This document shows positions 7,969 through 15,448 of a stretch of DNA of 34,643 bases, one piece after another. Made by a program: the position numbers and the translations under genes. The first letter of the stretch is position 1. Each line of letters begins with the position of its first letter. The notes under the pieces were generated by a model. That model was not told the DNA's origin and did not search any database. It saw only the letters and a list, made by a program, of their open reading frames with translations. The stretch comes from Candidatus Cryptobacteroides sp. (GTDB lineage Bacteria > Bacteroidota > Bacteroidia > Bacteroidales > UBA932): positions 1 to 34,643 of the forward strand of contig JARIAS010000046.1 of the NCBI GenBank assembly GCA_029257745.1, given 5' to 3'.

Positions 7969-9783
7969 TTAAAATCTTTTTTCTAGTTCATTTAGGCTTA
8001 GAACTGAACATATCCTATGGCCTGAATGAGTAAATTCTTTATTGCTTGACTGCATCAACTTGTCTATTAAATCCTTAGCCTCTGATACAGTAGTAAGTTT
8101 TTCGCTATGCTGTGCTGCTACTGAAGATAATCTGTCTACCAATTTTGCATAAAAATCCTTATCCAAATCATTTGCCCCCTCATCTAAGGCTTGCAATATA
8201 TGAAATATTGCATCTTTTAAGGCTTCTTCATCTGCTGAAAATGTATCTGGCACTGACTTAAACATAACAGAGTCTTCACCTATTAAGTCAATAGAAAAAC
8301 CCATAGACTGAAGTAAGGGCAGATATTCTTTTAACAAAAGTATATTATCCACACCTAACTGTATTGTTACAGGGAAAAGGCTAATATTAGAGACTATCTC
8401 ATTTTTGGATAGGCTCTCATATAGTCTATCATATATAAGGCTTTCCCTAGCCCTTTTTATATTGACAAAAATCAGACCCTGTTCATCAGTATATGCGATA
8501 TACTTGCTATTTAACAATACTATTGTCCTCTCTTTTACTATCTCATCTTTAAAAAGAGCCGAATAGTCTTCCCTTTTATAAGAAGGATAAGTTGAGCTAT
8601 ATGATGCCCTTGTTTCTTTGATTTGCGGCAAGTCTTCATCGACTTGCTCATAAGACATATTATCAAAAGGATTATAGTCAGTATTTGGCTCAAAATCAGA
8701 AATATCCAAACGATGAGATGAAGATGCTGCCTGTGAAGGTGTTATAACAGGTATCCTATACTCTTCATTGTCCTCAAAATCAATATTCACGCCAAAAGAA
8801 TTTTTCGCCAATGCTGCCTTTACACTTGCATGCAAGATATGAAATAAAACAGAATCATCTTCAAATTTTATTTCTGTCTTAGTCGGATGAATATTAATAT
8901 CTATACTATTAGGATCGACATTTAAATATATAAAATAAGACGGAGTCGTACCTGCAGGTATCATATTTTCATAAGCTTTCATTATAGCCTTATGTAAATA
9001 CGGACTTTTACAGAATCTACCATTCACAAAAAAGAACTGATTGCCTAGACTCTTTCTTGCTAAGTCAGGTCTACCAATAAAGCCATCTATTGCCACTGTG
9101 CTAGTATGATTTTGTATTTCTACTAACTCATCAACAATAGTCTTATTAAAAAGTTCATTAATCCTAAACTTCAATGTAGGTGCCAATCTTGTAGAGAAAA
9201 TTTCTTTATCATTATGTAGCAAAGAAAACTTTATATCAACTCTAGTCAATGCCACTCTGGTAAACTCCTCCACTATGTGCTTAAACTCCACATTATCTGA
9301 CTTTAAGAATTTTCTCCTTGCCGGCACATTATAGAATAAATTTCTTACAGCAAAATTGCAACCTACCGGACATAAAATCATCTCAGTGGATTTATGTTGA
9401 GAATCTGCAAAAACTACCTGAACCCCAAGCTCTTCTGACTCTACTCTTGTCTTAAGTTCTACCTGAGAAACAGAGGCTATTGAGGCTAGTGCTTCTCCTC
9501 TAAATCCAAAGGTCATAATATTATGCAAATCCTCTGCACTTGATATTTTAGATGTAGCATGTCTCTCAAAACAAAGCACAGCTTCATCAGGCGTCATACC
9601 CTTACCATTATCAATAACTTGAATAAGTGTACGTCCTGCATCGGATATAATAAGTTGAATATTTGTAGCCCCTGCATCTACTGCATTTTCCAACAACTCC
9701 TTGACAACTGAAGAAGGCCTTTGTACAACCTCTCCAGCTGCTATCATATTTGCGATATTTGAGGGCAAGATTCTTATATCCAT
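7969..9783 (-). CDS. mutL: DNA mismatch repair protein MutL
   Basis: GHKL-ATPase that couples mismatch recognition by MutS to strand removal. The N-terminal ATPase is intact: ELLENAVDAGA at 29-39, DNGKGM at 58-63, GFRGEAL at 93-99, and the distal HPTKTEIKF from 299. An acidic linker (about 335-410) leads to the C-terminal dimerisation domain. The endonuclease signature DQHAAHE is replaced by NIKRARE at 441-447. The later ACKAAI- and CPHGRP-like motifs are also unrecognisable (SVAAQH and HSGHRI). This argues against nicking activity of its own, although dimerisation may be kept. The 604-residue length is normal, and the protein is the second gene of the operon. Confidence 0.95.
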   Translation of the reverse strand: MDIRILPSNIANMIAAGEVVQRPSSVVKELLENAVDAGATNIQLIISDAGRTLIQVIDNGKGMTPDEAVLCFERHATSKISSAEDLHNIMTFGFRGEALASIASVSQVELKTRVESEELGVQVVFADSQHKSTEMILCPVGCNFAVRNLFYNVPARRKFLKSDNVEFKHIVEEFTRVALTRVDIKFSLLHNDKEIFSTRLAPTLKFRINELFNKTIVDELVEIQNHTSTVAIDGFIGRPDLARKSLGNQFFFVNGRFCKSPYLHKAIMKAYENMIPAGTTPSYFIYLNVDPNSIDINIHPTKTEIKFEDDSVLFHILHASVKAALAKNSFGVNIDFEDNEEYRIPVITPSQAASSSHRLDISDFEPNTDYNPFDNMSYEQVDEDLPQIKETRASYSSTYPSYKREDYSALFKDEIVKERTIVLLNSKYIAYTDEQGLIFVNIKRARESLIYDRLYESLSKNEIVSNISLFPVTIQLGVDNILLLKEYLPLLQSMGFSIDLIGEDSVMFKSVPDTFSADEEALKDAIFHILQALDEGANDLDKDFYAKLVDRLSSVAAQHSEKLTTVSEAKDLIDKLMQSSNKEFTHSGHRICSVLSLNELEKRF

Positions 9784-9785
9784 AA

Positions 9786-10034
9786 CTAAATGATTTGAAA
9801 GAATTTAGCTATCATAAATAGAATTGCAAAGAAAAGTATCATACCTATTATTGATATAATCTTAGACAATTTACCCGAAGACTTTCTTTTAGCGTAATTA
9901 CCATCTCTGAAAGCCCCTTGCAACAGAGTTCCAGGGACATATGATGAGTCTTCCTTTGTATTATTATCCTTATCATACATAGGCTTATAGTTAAAAACCC
10001 TATGCTCTGTATCTCCAAACCAATTTAATCTCAT
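9786..10034 (-). CDS. Small tail-anchored membrane protein, first gene of the mutL operon
   Basis: An 82-residue protein with a conserved N-terminal block (NWFGDTEHRVFNYKPMY from residue 4), a charged middle, a short GNYAKRKSSGK segment, and one C-terminal hydrophobic helix (about 59-80). The likely topology is a cytoplasmic N-terminus with the tail in the inner membrane. I recognise this N-terminal block from short proteins encoded next to mutL in other Bacteroidales; no function is known to me. It ends two bases before the mutL ATG and is preceded by a -7 box on the minus strand. Confidence 0.8.
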   Translation of the reverse strand: MRLNWFGDTEHRVFNYKPMYDKDNNTKEDSSYVPGTLLQGAFRDGNYAKRKSSGKLSKIISIIGMILFFAILFMIAKFFQII

Positions 10035-10063
10035 ATAAGTATAGCTTTGCTAAATTCTTAATG

Positions 10064-10071
10064 CAAATTTA
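10064..10071 (-). promoter_or_regulatory. Predicted -7 promoter box for the mutL-radA operon
   Basis: Minus-strand TAAATTTG matches TAnnTTTG, 29 bases upstream of the ATG at 10034. The expected -33 position has no clear match. Confidence 0.4.
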
Positions 10072-10120
10072 ATATATTTTCTTTAAAGCTCTATTATTAG
10101 GATTATAGCAAGTCTTTACT

Positions 10121-10128
10121 TAATTTTG
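10121..10128 (+). promoter_or_regulatory. Predicted -7 promoter box for ispF
   Basis: TAATTTTG matches TAnnTTTG. The inferred transcription start near 10134-10136 makes the ATG at 10142 a better initiation codon than the TTG at 10136. Confidence 0.5.
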
Positions 10129-10141
10129 AAAAAATTTGATT

Positions 10142-10639
10142 ATGACGAATATTTTATGTCCTTTTAAGATAGGCAATGGATACGATGTACATGCAATAGA
10201 AAGCGGTAGAAAAATGTACTTAGGTGGTATTCTTGTAAATGAAGATATGGGCTTCATTGCTCATTCAGACGGTGATGTTGCAATACACGCTCTATGCGAT
10301 GCCTTATTAGGAGCATTGGCTCTAGGAGATATAGGAAAGCACTTTCCTGATACCAGTGACACATGGGCTGGCGTTGATAGCAAGCTACTACTTAGCAAGG
10401 TTGTAAGTCTTATTGAGGGGAAAGGTTGGGGCATCGGCAATGTTGATATTAGCATTGCCCTACAAAAACCTAAAATTGGCAAATATGTTGATATGATGAG
10501 GCAATGCCTAGCTGAAATAATGCACATTGAGCAGAGCTGTGTATCTATAAAGGCCAGCACAAATGAAAAACTGGGCTTTGTTGGCAGATGCGAAGGTTGT
10601 CAAGTATGGGCTAGTGCATTAATATACCATAAAAACTAA
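10142..10639 (+). CDS. ispF: 2-C-methyl-D-erythritol 2,4-cyclodiphosphate synthase
   Basis: Cyclises CDP-methylerythritol 2-phosphate, releasing CMP, in the non-mevalonate (MEP) isoprenoid pathway. The homotrimeric enzyme binds a zinc or manganese ion. From the ATG at 10142 the protein is 165 residues, close to the family norm. The N-terminal metal site is GYDVHAI (D15, H17), followed by the segments AHSDGDVAIHALCDALLGA and GDIGKHFPD. The C-terminal half has KASTNEKLGFVGRCEG. A reading from TTG at 10136 adds two residues but starts on the predicted transcription start. The gene is monocistronic. Confidence 0.95.
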   Translation: MTNILCPFKIGNGYDVHAIESGRKMYLGGILVNEDMGFIAHSDGDVAIHALCDALLGALALGDIGKHFPDTSDTWAGVDSKLLLSKVVSLIEGKGWGIGNVDISIALQKPKIGKYVDMMRQCLAEIMHIEQSCVSIKASTNEKLGFVGRCEGCQVWASALIYHKN

Positions 10640-10665
10640 TTTTATTTAAAAAAATACCTTTTTTG

Positions 10666-10697
10666 TTTTGAGATTGAAAAAATCTGTTGTACATTTG
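10666..10697 (+). promoter_or_regulatory. Strong Bacteroidota-type promoter for the tRNA-Gln/tRNA-Met pair
   Basis: A -33 element TTTTG (10666-10670), an exact 19-base spacer and a -7 element TACATTTG (10690-10697) fit the Bacteroidota sigma-ABfr consensus fully. The first tRNA begins 19 bases after the -7 box. Confidence 0.85.
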
Positions 10698-10715
10698 CAT
10701 TCCATTCATTAAGAT

Positions 10716-10786
10716 TGAGATATGGTGTAATGGTAGCACTTCAGATTCTGGCTCTGTCAGTGAGGGTTCGAGTCCTTCTATCTCAA
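10716..10786 (+). tRNA. tRNA-Gln (anticodon CUG)
   Basis: A 71-nt cloverleaf with a 7-bp acceptor stem (TGAGATA with TATCTCA), a 4-bp D stem including one wobble, an anticodon loop TTCTGGC giving CUG, and a T arm GAGGG/CCTTC with the canonical loop TTCGAGT. The first anticodon-stem position is a T-T mismatch. The 3' CCA is not encoded. It is cotranscribed with the following tRNA-Met. Confidence 0.93.
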
Positions 10787-10803
10787 CTAAGTAAAAAGAT
10801 TAT

Positions 10804-10877
10804 GGCGAGGTAGCTCAGCTGGTTAGAGCGCATGATTCATAATCATGAGGTCGGCGGATCATGCCCGCCTCTCGCTA
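10804..10877 (+). tRNA. tRNA-Met (anticodon CAU), probably elongator
   Basis: A 74-nt cloverleaf with acceptor GGCGAGG/TCTCGCT (G-T pairs at both ends), D stem GCTC/GAGC, a perfect anticodon stem CATGA/TCATG with loop TTCATAA, and T stem GGCGG/CCGCC. The initiator hallmarks (a 1-72 mismatch and three G-C pairs under the anticodon) are absent. An isoleucine tRNA with lysidine-modified CAU cannot be fully excluded. The T loop is ATCATGC, not TTCRANN: A54 and T58 are swapped relative to the usual T54-A58 pair. No CCA is encoded. Confidence 0.9.
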
Positions 10878-10880
10878 CTA

Positions 10881-10913
10881 AAAAGAGATCAATTCAAATT
10901 GGTCTCTTTTTTT
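10881..10913 (+). terminator. Intrinsic terminator after the tRNA pair
   Basis: A 13-bp stem with one G-T wobble (10882-10894 with 10897-10909) is followed by a T-run ending at 10913, four bases after the tRNA-Met 3' end. Confidence 0.88.
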
Positions 10914-10944
10914 GTTAATACCTAGATTTGCAACTTCTTGAGGC

Positions 10945-11084
10945 TTGTGCATTTATGTAAATAAACTTTCCACTTCTTAATGCCACATAGGGATACAAAG
11001 AAACTTAGAACTGCTTGATTGTCTACATTTATGTAAATAATAATTCCACCTCTTAATACCTGTGCATTTATGCAAAAAAACATT
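10945..11084. repeat. Degenerate repeats of about 40 bases in a gene-free interval
   Basis: Two long copies share CATTTATGTAAATAA and then a CCACTTCTTAATGCC / CCACCTCTTAATACC block (about 10946-10984 and 11021-11060). A third, truncated copy beginning TGTGCATTTATG follows directly at 11061. About 37 unrelated bases separate the first two copies. Weak echoes of the CTTCTTGAGG / TTAATACC ends occur upstream (10914-10944). Nothing else is seen between the tRNA terminator and 11090. Confidence 0.6.
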
Positions 11085-11091
11085 AACATAT

Positions 11092-11122
11092 AAAAAAGGC
11101 TATGCACTTAAAATACATAGCC
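11092..11122 (-). terminator. Intrinsic terminator of the SusCD operon
   Basis: GGCTATG (11098-11104) pairs with CATAGCC (11116-11122). Read on the minus strand, the hairpin is followed by TTTTTT. It lies 26 bases after the stop codon of the GH109-type gene. Confidence 0.85.
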
Positions 11123-11147
11123 AAAAATAAAATATCATGAAAACAAA

Positions 11148-12551
11148 TTACTCTTCTACAAAAGCATGACGGTAGCCCTTAATCTTATTCCACTCTCCTC
11201 GTGTAAAATCAGGCACCATAACAGGGGCACTTCCATTCTCTAATGATAATTTTGAAAGAGGTGCAATACAACACCACTCTGCCAAATCATATACGTCCAT
11301 ATCAAGTGGTAGTCCATTACGCAAACAATACACTAGGCGATAATCCATCATAAAATCCATACCTCCGTGTCCACCGACTTTTTTAGCCATCTGCTCTAAT
11401 TCCTTAACAATAGGGTCTTTGTATTGCTCCATTAATTCCTTTTTAAGTTCTTCACTTACAGGTCTATGAGCATTTAAATCCTCATGATTTGGAACTTCAT
11501 CAGTATTTAAAGCCTCTGGACGGAAAAGATATTGCTCAATAGGATATTTATTTGCAAAACCTTTTGTTCCAGACAATTGATACATACGGCTATAAGGACG
11601 TGGAGTCATAACATTATGGTCTATCAAAATAGTTTTACCATTTTCTGTACGCATCATAGTCATAGTCATATCTCCATTCTGAAAATCGTCTATATCCTCA
11701 TTTACATACTTTTTCCATAGTTTTGGGCCTGTAACAGCCTTTGTATCCATAGACACCAATGTTTTTATTCTATCACCTCTATGAATATCCAATAATTGAC
11801 AAGCTGGACCTAAGCCATGAGTTGCATAAATATCTCCCCTCACTTTACGATTAAAGTCCAATCTCCAATTATTATGATAATATGGCCAGAAATCCTCAAG
11901 ATTATGTATATAAGAACCTTCGACGTGCAAAATATCGCCAAACAGACCATGTTGTGCCATATTTAGAGTTGTTAATTCAAAGAAGTCATAACAACAATTC
12001 TCCAACATCATACAATGCTTGCGGGTACGCTCTGAAGTATTAATTAAAGCCCATATCTCTTCCATTGTATGAGCTGCTGGTACTTCTATCGCAACATGTT
12101 TGCCATGTTCCATTGCATATAAAGCCATAGGTGTATGATTTTTCCAATCAGTTGCTATATATACCAAATCTATATCATCACGTTCACAAAGAGCCTTCCA
12201 AGCGTCCTCTGTACCATAATACTCAGCTGCCTTAGGCAATTGTGCCTCCACTAAATATTTTTGAGTATTCTCTACCCTGTCTTTCTCTATATCACAAAGA
12301 GCAACAACCTTTGTACCAGGTATATATGTAAATCTTTTTACTGCATCTGGTCCCCTCATGCCCAAACCGATAAAGCCAACTCTGACAGTTTCCAGTTTTG
12401 GTGTAACCAATCCTAGAACACTCTCCTGACCTGCTGGTCTTAATGGAGTTTCAACTTCAATAGCCCTAGAGTTAGTCTTATTAGAGCTAAGTCCACAACT
12501 CACCACACATAGTGACAGAATTGTAGCTAATAGTACATTAATTTTTTTCAT
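11148..12551 (-). CDS. GH109-type NAD-dependent alpha-N-acetylgalactosaminidase (Gfo/Idh/MocA fold), lipoprotein
   Basis: Probably removes terminal alpha-linked GalNAc by the NAD-dependent GH109 mechanism. The 467-residue protein begins with a lipoprotein signal (lipobox VVSC, C19). It then has a Rossmann domain with GFIGLGMRG at 59-67 and the segment GKHVAIEVPAAHTMEEIW, followed by the substrate domain containing ENCCYDFFELTTLN and GDIYATHGLGPACQLL. These blocks are those I recognise from Bacteroides proteins annotated GH109. The specificity is inferred from family, since other Gfo/Idh/MocA enzymes share the fold. It is the last of six operon genes, 41 bases after the 416-residue lipoprotein gene. 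Confidence 0.83.
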   Translation of the reverse strand: MKKINVLLATILSLCVVSCGLSSNKTNSRAIEVETPLRPAGQESVLGLVTPKLETVRVGFIGLGMRGPDAVKRFTYIPGTKVVALCDIEKDRVENTQKYLVEAQLPKAAEYYGTEDAWKALCERDDIDLVYIATDWKNHTPMALYAMEHGKHVAIEVPAAHTMEEIWALINTSERTRKHCMMLENCCYDFFELTTLNMAQHGLFGDILHVEGSYIHNLEDFWPYYHNNWRLDFNRKVRGDIYATHGLGPACQLLDIHRGDRIKTLVSMDTKAVTGPKLWKKYVNEDIDDFQNGDMTMTMMRTENGKTILIDHNVMTPRPYSRMYQLSGTKGFANKYPIEQYLFRPEALNTDEVPNHEDLNAHRPVSEELKKELMEQYKDPIVKELEQMAKKVGGHGGMDFMMDYRLVYCLRNGLPLDMDVYDLAEWCCIAPLSKLSLENGSAPVMVPDFTRGEWNKIKGYRHAFVEE

Positions 12552-12592
12552 TGTGTTATTAATACTTTTAAACTTAATATCTCACATATTAC

Positions 12593-13843
12593 TTATTCTG
12601 CTCTCTTGAAGCTAAGCGTCATATAGCTGCCTTGATCAGTTACAGTAGGCTTTTCGGGCTTGTACAAAAATTCTGCCATTGACACTGCAAAAGTCTTTGA
12701 ATTATAATCTATTAAGTACAATAGCAATACATCTTCTTCCTTATCATCTTTTGCAAGCTCTAAAGCTATATATGCCTGCCTATCCTCACTTTGCTCAGTC
12801 GCAGAAAAATATCTATTGACATTATCAAGAGAATATCTATTTATCTCTTTTTTCACACCTATATCTCTCACTTCAAATTTACCATCCTTTACAATAGCAG
12901 AACTTTCCTTAAAAAAATTCTTTAATGTATTCTTAAAATCCGTAGTCAATAGATTCTTTGCAAAATCAAGTGTGATAAAATTATCTTGGCCATCTTCTAT
13001 AACAGGGTAGCCTGCCATATCCGCATCTGCTAATCCCCACACAGTTGTAAAATCTTTTTTGCTTGGAGAAATAGCCGATAAACGCCATTTAGTACTCATA
13101 AGAAGTTGTACATCTTCACGTAAGGTAATGTTTATCTTATAATTAGAGCCAATATCGTAGGCATTATCTTCAGAAATCCTCAACACTAATTTATTTTTAG
13201 CCTTATCATACTTCTTTGGCTTGATTAGCAATATTGCCTCTGAAGAAGATGGTGCAAAGGCTAAGTCTTCCTTGTTTACAAATTCAAAATTCTCTCCTTC
13301 AACAGCAGTTGAGCTAGGATCAACTCCTATAATAAGAGGTAATTTACGTTCAGTCTTTAAGAGCTTATTTTGATTATCATATAAGCCTATTACTATTGGA
13401 GTCTCTTCTGCATCCTCGTATATATCTATCTTAGGTAACTTAAAAGAAACAATACCAAGCTTATTACCTAGACTAATAGTAAGTGAAGATATCTTACCCA
13501 ACTGAAAGCCATGAGGAGCTACAATCTTAATTATCACTGATTTATCCACACCAAAGACCAAAGGAGTAATAGTAATATTGCTTACAGGATTAGGACCACC
13601 CAAAACAAATTTTTCACTTGACACTGTATAGTCTTTACCTTTAACAGCAGTGCCTGAGAACTCTAACATTACATCAACAGCAGAACTTCCCTGATATGTA
13701 GATGAGACTGAAACTTCTTTTAGTCCCCCTCTGTTAATAGCGTTTGATTGTAAAAAAGACACCGTATCCATCTTAGCCTCCTTACTACAAGAGAACAATA
13801 CAAATAGACAGGCTAATAATGATAATAATACACTTTTTTTCAT
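12593..13843 (-). CDS. Surface lipoprotein with Calx-beta-like repeats
   Basis: A 416-residue lipoprotein with lipobox LFSC (C19). Residues 30-130 and about 150-240 look like two beta-sandwich repeats of the Calx-beta-like type: each contains a G(K)DY/ENF turn (AVKGKDYTVSSEKF, AVEGENFEFVNKE) and a strand rich in I/V followed by PK or P-hydrophobic pairs. The remaining C-terminal domain (about 245-410) includes MSTKWRL and many acidic residues and I do not recognise it. In SusCD operons such lipoproteins often serve as extra surface binding subunits. That role is inferred from position, seven bases after the 68-residue lipoprotein gene. Confidence 0.75.
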   Translation of the reverse strand: MKKSVLLSLLACLFVLFSCSKEAKMDTVSFLQSNAINRGGLKEVSVSSTYQGSSAVDVMLEFSGTAVKGKDYTVSSEKFVLGGPNPVSNITITPLVFGVDKSVIIKIVAPHGFQLGKISSLTISLGNKLGIVSFKLPKIDIYEDAEETPIVIGLYDNQNKLLKTERKLPLIIGVDPSSTAVEGENFEFVNKEDLAFAPSSSEAILLIKPKKYDKAKNKLVLRISEDNAYDIGSNYKINITLREDVQLLMSTKWRLSAISPSKKDFTTVWGLADADMAGYPVIEDGQDNFITLDFAKNLLTTDFKNTLKNFFKESSAIVKDGKFEVRDIGVKKEINRYSLDNVNRYFSATEQSEDRQAYIALELAKDDKEEDVLLLYLIDYNSKTFAVSMAEFLYKPEKPTVTDQGSYMTLSFKRAE

Positions 13844-13850
13844 ACCTAAC

Positions 13851-14057
13851 TTATTTTTTGTTAATTGAATTTATATACTCATCTCTTAATTCTTCCAAAT
13901 ATTGTCTATCTGCAGAACTTAATACCTCTGGCTCAGGAAGCTGTATTGTATTTTCATAGCCCTCTTTAATAGGAGGAAGTTCATCTGGCTTTCTTGAACA
14001 AGATATACATAGAAGAACTAATGATAAAATAATCAACGAAATATACTCTTTTTTCAT
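13851..14057 (-). CDS. Very small lipoprotein, SusCD operon
   Basis: A 68-residue protein with a hydrophobic N-terminus and two possible lipidated cysteines (VLLC at 14-17, or CISC at 17-20), followed by a proline- and glutamate-rich stretch (PPIKEGYE, PEPEVL) and a short helix (about 50-66). It has no recognisable domain. Gaps of 14 bases to susD and 7 bases to the next lipoprotein gene make cotranslation likely. Its start has a plausible lipoprotein signal, which supports it as a real gene despite its length. The function is unknown. Confidence 0.7.
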   Translation of the reverse strand: MKKEYISLIILSLVLLCISCSRKPDELPPIKEGYENTIQLPEPEVLSSADRQYLEELRDEYINSINKK

Positions 14058-14071
14058 ATGTTTTCCAAATA

Positions 14072-15445
14072 TTAATAAACTTTATCATAACCAGGATTTT
14101 GTATAAGCCCCTTTATAAGCAATATATCATTTACAGGTATAGGAAAGGTATACATAAATCCCCTTGTAATATACTTACGACCTTGCTGTGCTACCCAAAA
14201 CTCCGGTTTACCATTTCTTTTAAGTTCATACCATCTATCTCCCTCCATAAACAACTCCTTACGCCTTTCATTTAATATTGCTAATAATAAAGGATCTAAT
14301 TCTTTCCCTTTACAATTACGAACTATTCTACCTGTTTTCTTAGCCTTAGGCAGACTTTCCATTGTATATGGCATATAAGAATTTATCCTCTTAGATCTGA
14401 AATCGTTAAGACTAGCCAAGGCCTCGTCTTTCCTATCTAGATGATACAAGCTCTCTGCCTTTATAAACAACATCTCTGCTGAACGTATTCCTATGAATGG
14501 GTATTTTGTAAAATGTCTACTTTCATCAAAATACATAGAATAACGTATATCCTGATCTTTTTCGGAAAAAAGTTTAACAAAACTAGAACTTACAGGACAT
14601 TTTGCTGCATAAGAAACAGAGGAAGAGTACTCATTACTTTTAGACTGAGGATATATAGACGAACGAAACAGTTGATTACCAATAAGTTCAGCCTTTGACT
14701 CTATCATTTTCTTATATTCTTCTCCTGACAACAATGGATATTTCTCTAAAATCACTGAAGCGTAATTTAAGGCCTTATCATAATCAGCTACCCAAAAATA
14801 TAATCTTGCTAACAAGGCCGTTACCACATCGCTATTAAAACGATATATAGGATCTTGAATATTTTGTTCAACAGCTTTTTTAAAATCAGACTCTATCTGA
14901 GCTGTAATTTGCGAAATAGTTGCTCTTCTTATCTTAGCCTCAATATTAAAAGTATTGACTAAAGGCACTGCTAAGCCATTTGGATTGGCATAGCATGTAT
15001 CAGCATAATCTCTCAGAAGATTAAGATAAGCAAAAGCTCTAAGAGCATAAGCAGTCCCCAAGACATCAGAAGATGCCTTACTTGATATATCCTTCATATT
15101 ATCTATAATAATATTGCAATCTCTTATCAGTTCATACCTTTTTTGATAAACCACTTGCATAGAATTTATCTTATTTCCTATATACAGAGGAATTTTCTTG
15201 TTAGACTCATCATTAGTTGCTAAATTTCTTTCAAGGTTATCTGAATAGCAAGCTAACTCTGTTACAGTACTTATATTTCCAACTATATATTCCTCACCTT
15301 CGTCTATACTATTAAGATGATAGTTTAAAAGAGAGGCATATTCATCAGCTGTGCGTGGTATTGTCTTACCATAAGGTTTTATATCTAAAAACTTAGAACA
15401 AGAAAAGAGAATAAGACTGAATATCAACAATATACACTTTTTCAT
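14072..15445 (-). CDS. SusD/RagB-family outer-membrane substrate-binding lipoprotein
   Basis: Extracellular lid lipoprotein that sits on the SusC transporter and captures the oligomeric substrate. The 457-residue length is at the short end of normal. It has a lipobox LFSC (C16), the family start SKFLDIKPYGKTIP, a TPR-like helical region including GTAYALRAFAYLNLLRDYAD, and the C-terminal SusD signature ILNERRKELFMEGDRWYELKR. The C-terminus ends NPGYDKVY, as is usual for the family. It starts three bases after the SusC stop. The substrate class cannot be read from it directly; RagB homologues bind peptides whereas most SusD proteins bind glycans. Confidence 0.95.
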   Translation of the reverse strand: MKKCILLIFSLILFSCSKFLDIKPYGKTIPRTADEYASLLNYHLNSIDEGEEYIVGNISTVTELACYSDNLERNLATNDESNKKIPLYIGNKINSMQVVYQKRYELIRDCNIIIDNMKDISSKASSDVLGTAYALRAFAYLNLLRDYADTCYANPNGLAVPLVNTFNIEAKIRRATISQITAQIESDFKKAVEQNIQDPIYRFNSDVVTALLARLYFWVADYDKALNYASVILEKYPLLSGEEYKKMIESKAELIGNQLFRSSIYPQSKSNEYSSSVSYAAKCPVSSSFVKLFSEKDQDIRYSMYFDESRHFTKYPFIGIRSAEMLFIKAESLYHLDRKDEALASLNDFRSKRINSYMPYTMESLPKAKKTGRIVRNCKGKELDPLLLAILNERRKELFMEGDRWYELKRNGKPEFWVAQQGRKYITRGFMYTFPIPVNDILLIKGLIQNPGYDKVY

Positions 15446-15448
15446 ATA

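Noticed and set aside
10136..10141. TTG start two codons before the ispF ATG
   Set aside because: It coincides with the predicted transcription start, and the following ATG gives the normal family N-terminus.
10945..11084. CRISPR array
   Set aside because: Copies diverge, only one gap resembles a spacer, the second and third copies abut, and no cas gene is present.
10922..11107. 61-codon minus-strand reading frame
   Set aside because: It is made of the degenerate repeats and has no start context or recognisable protein features.
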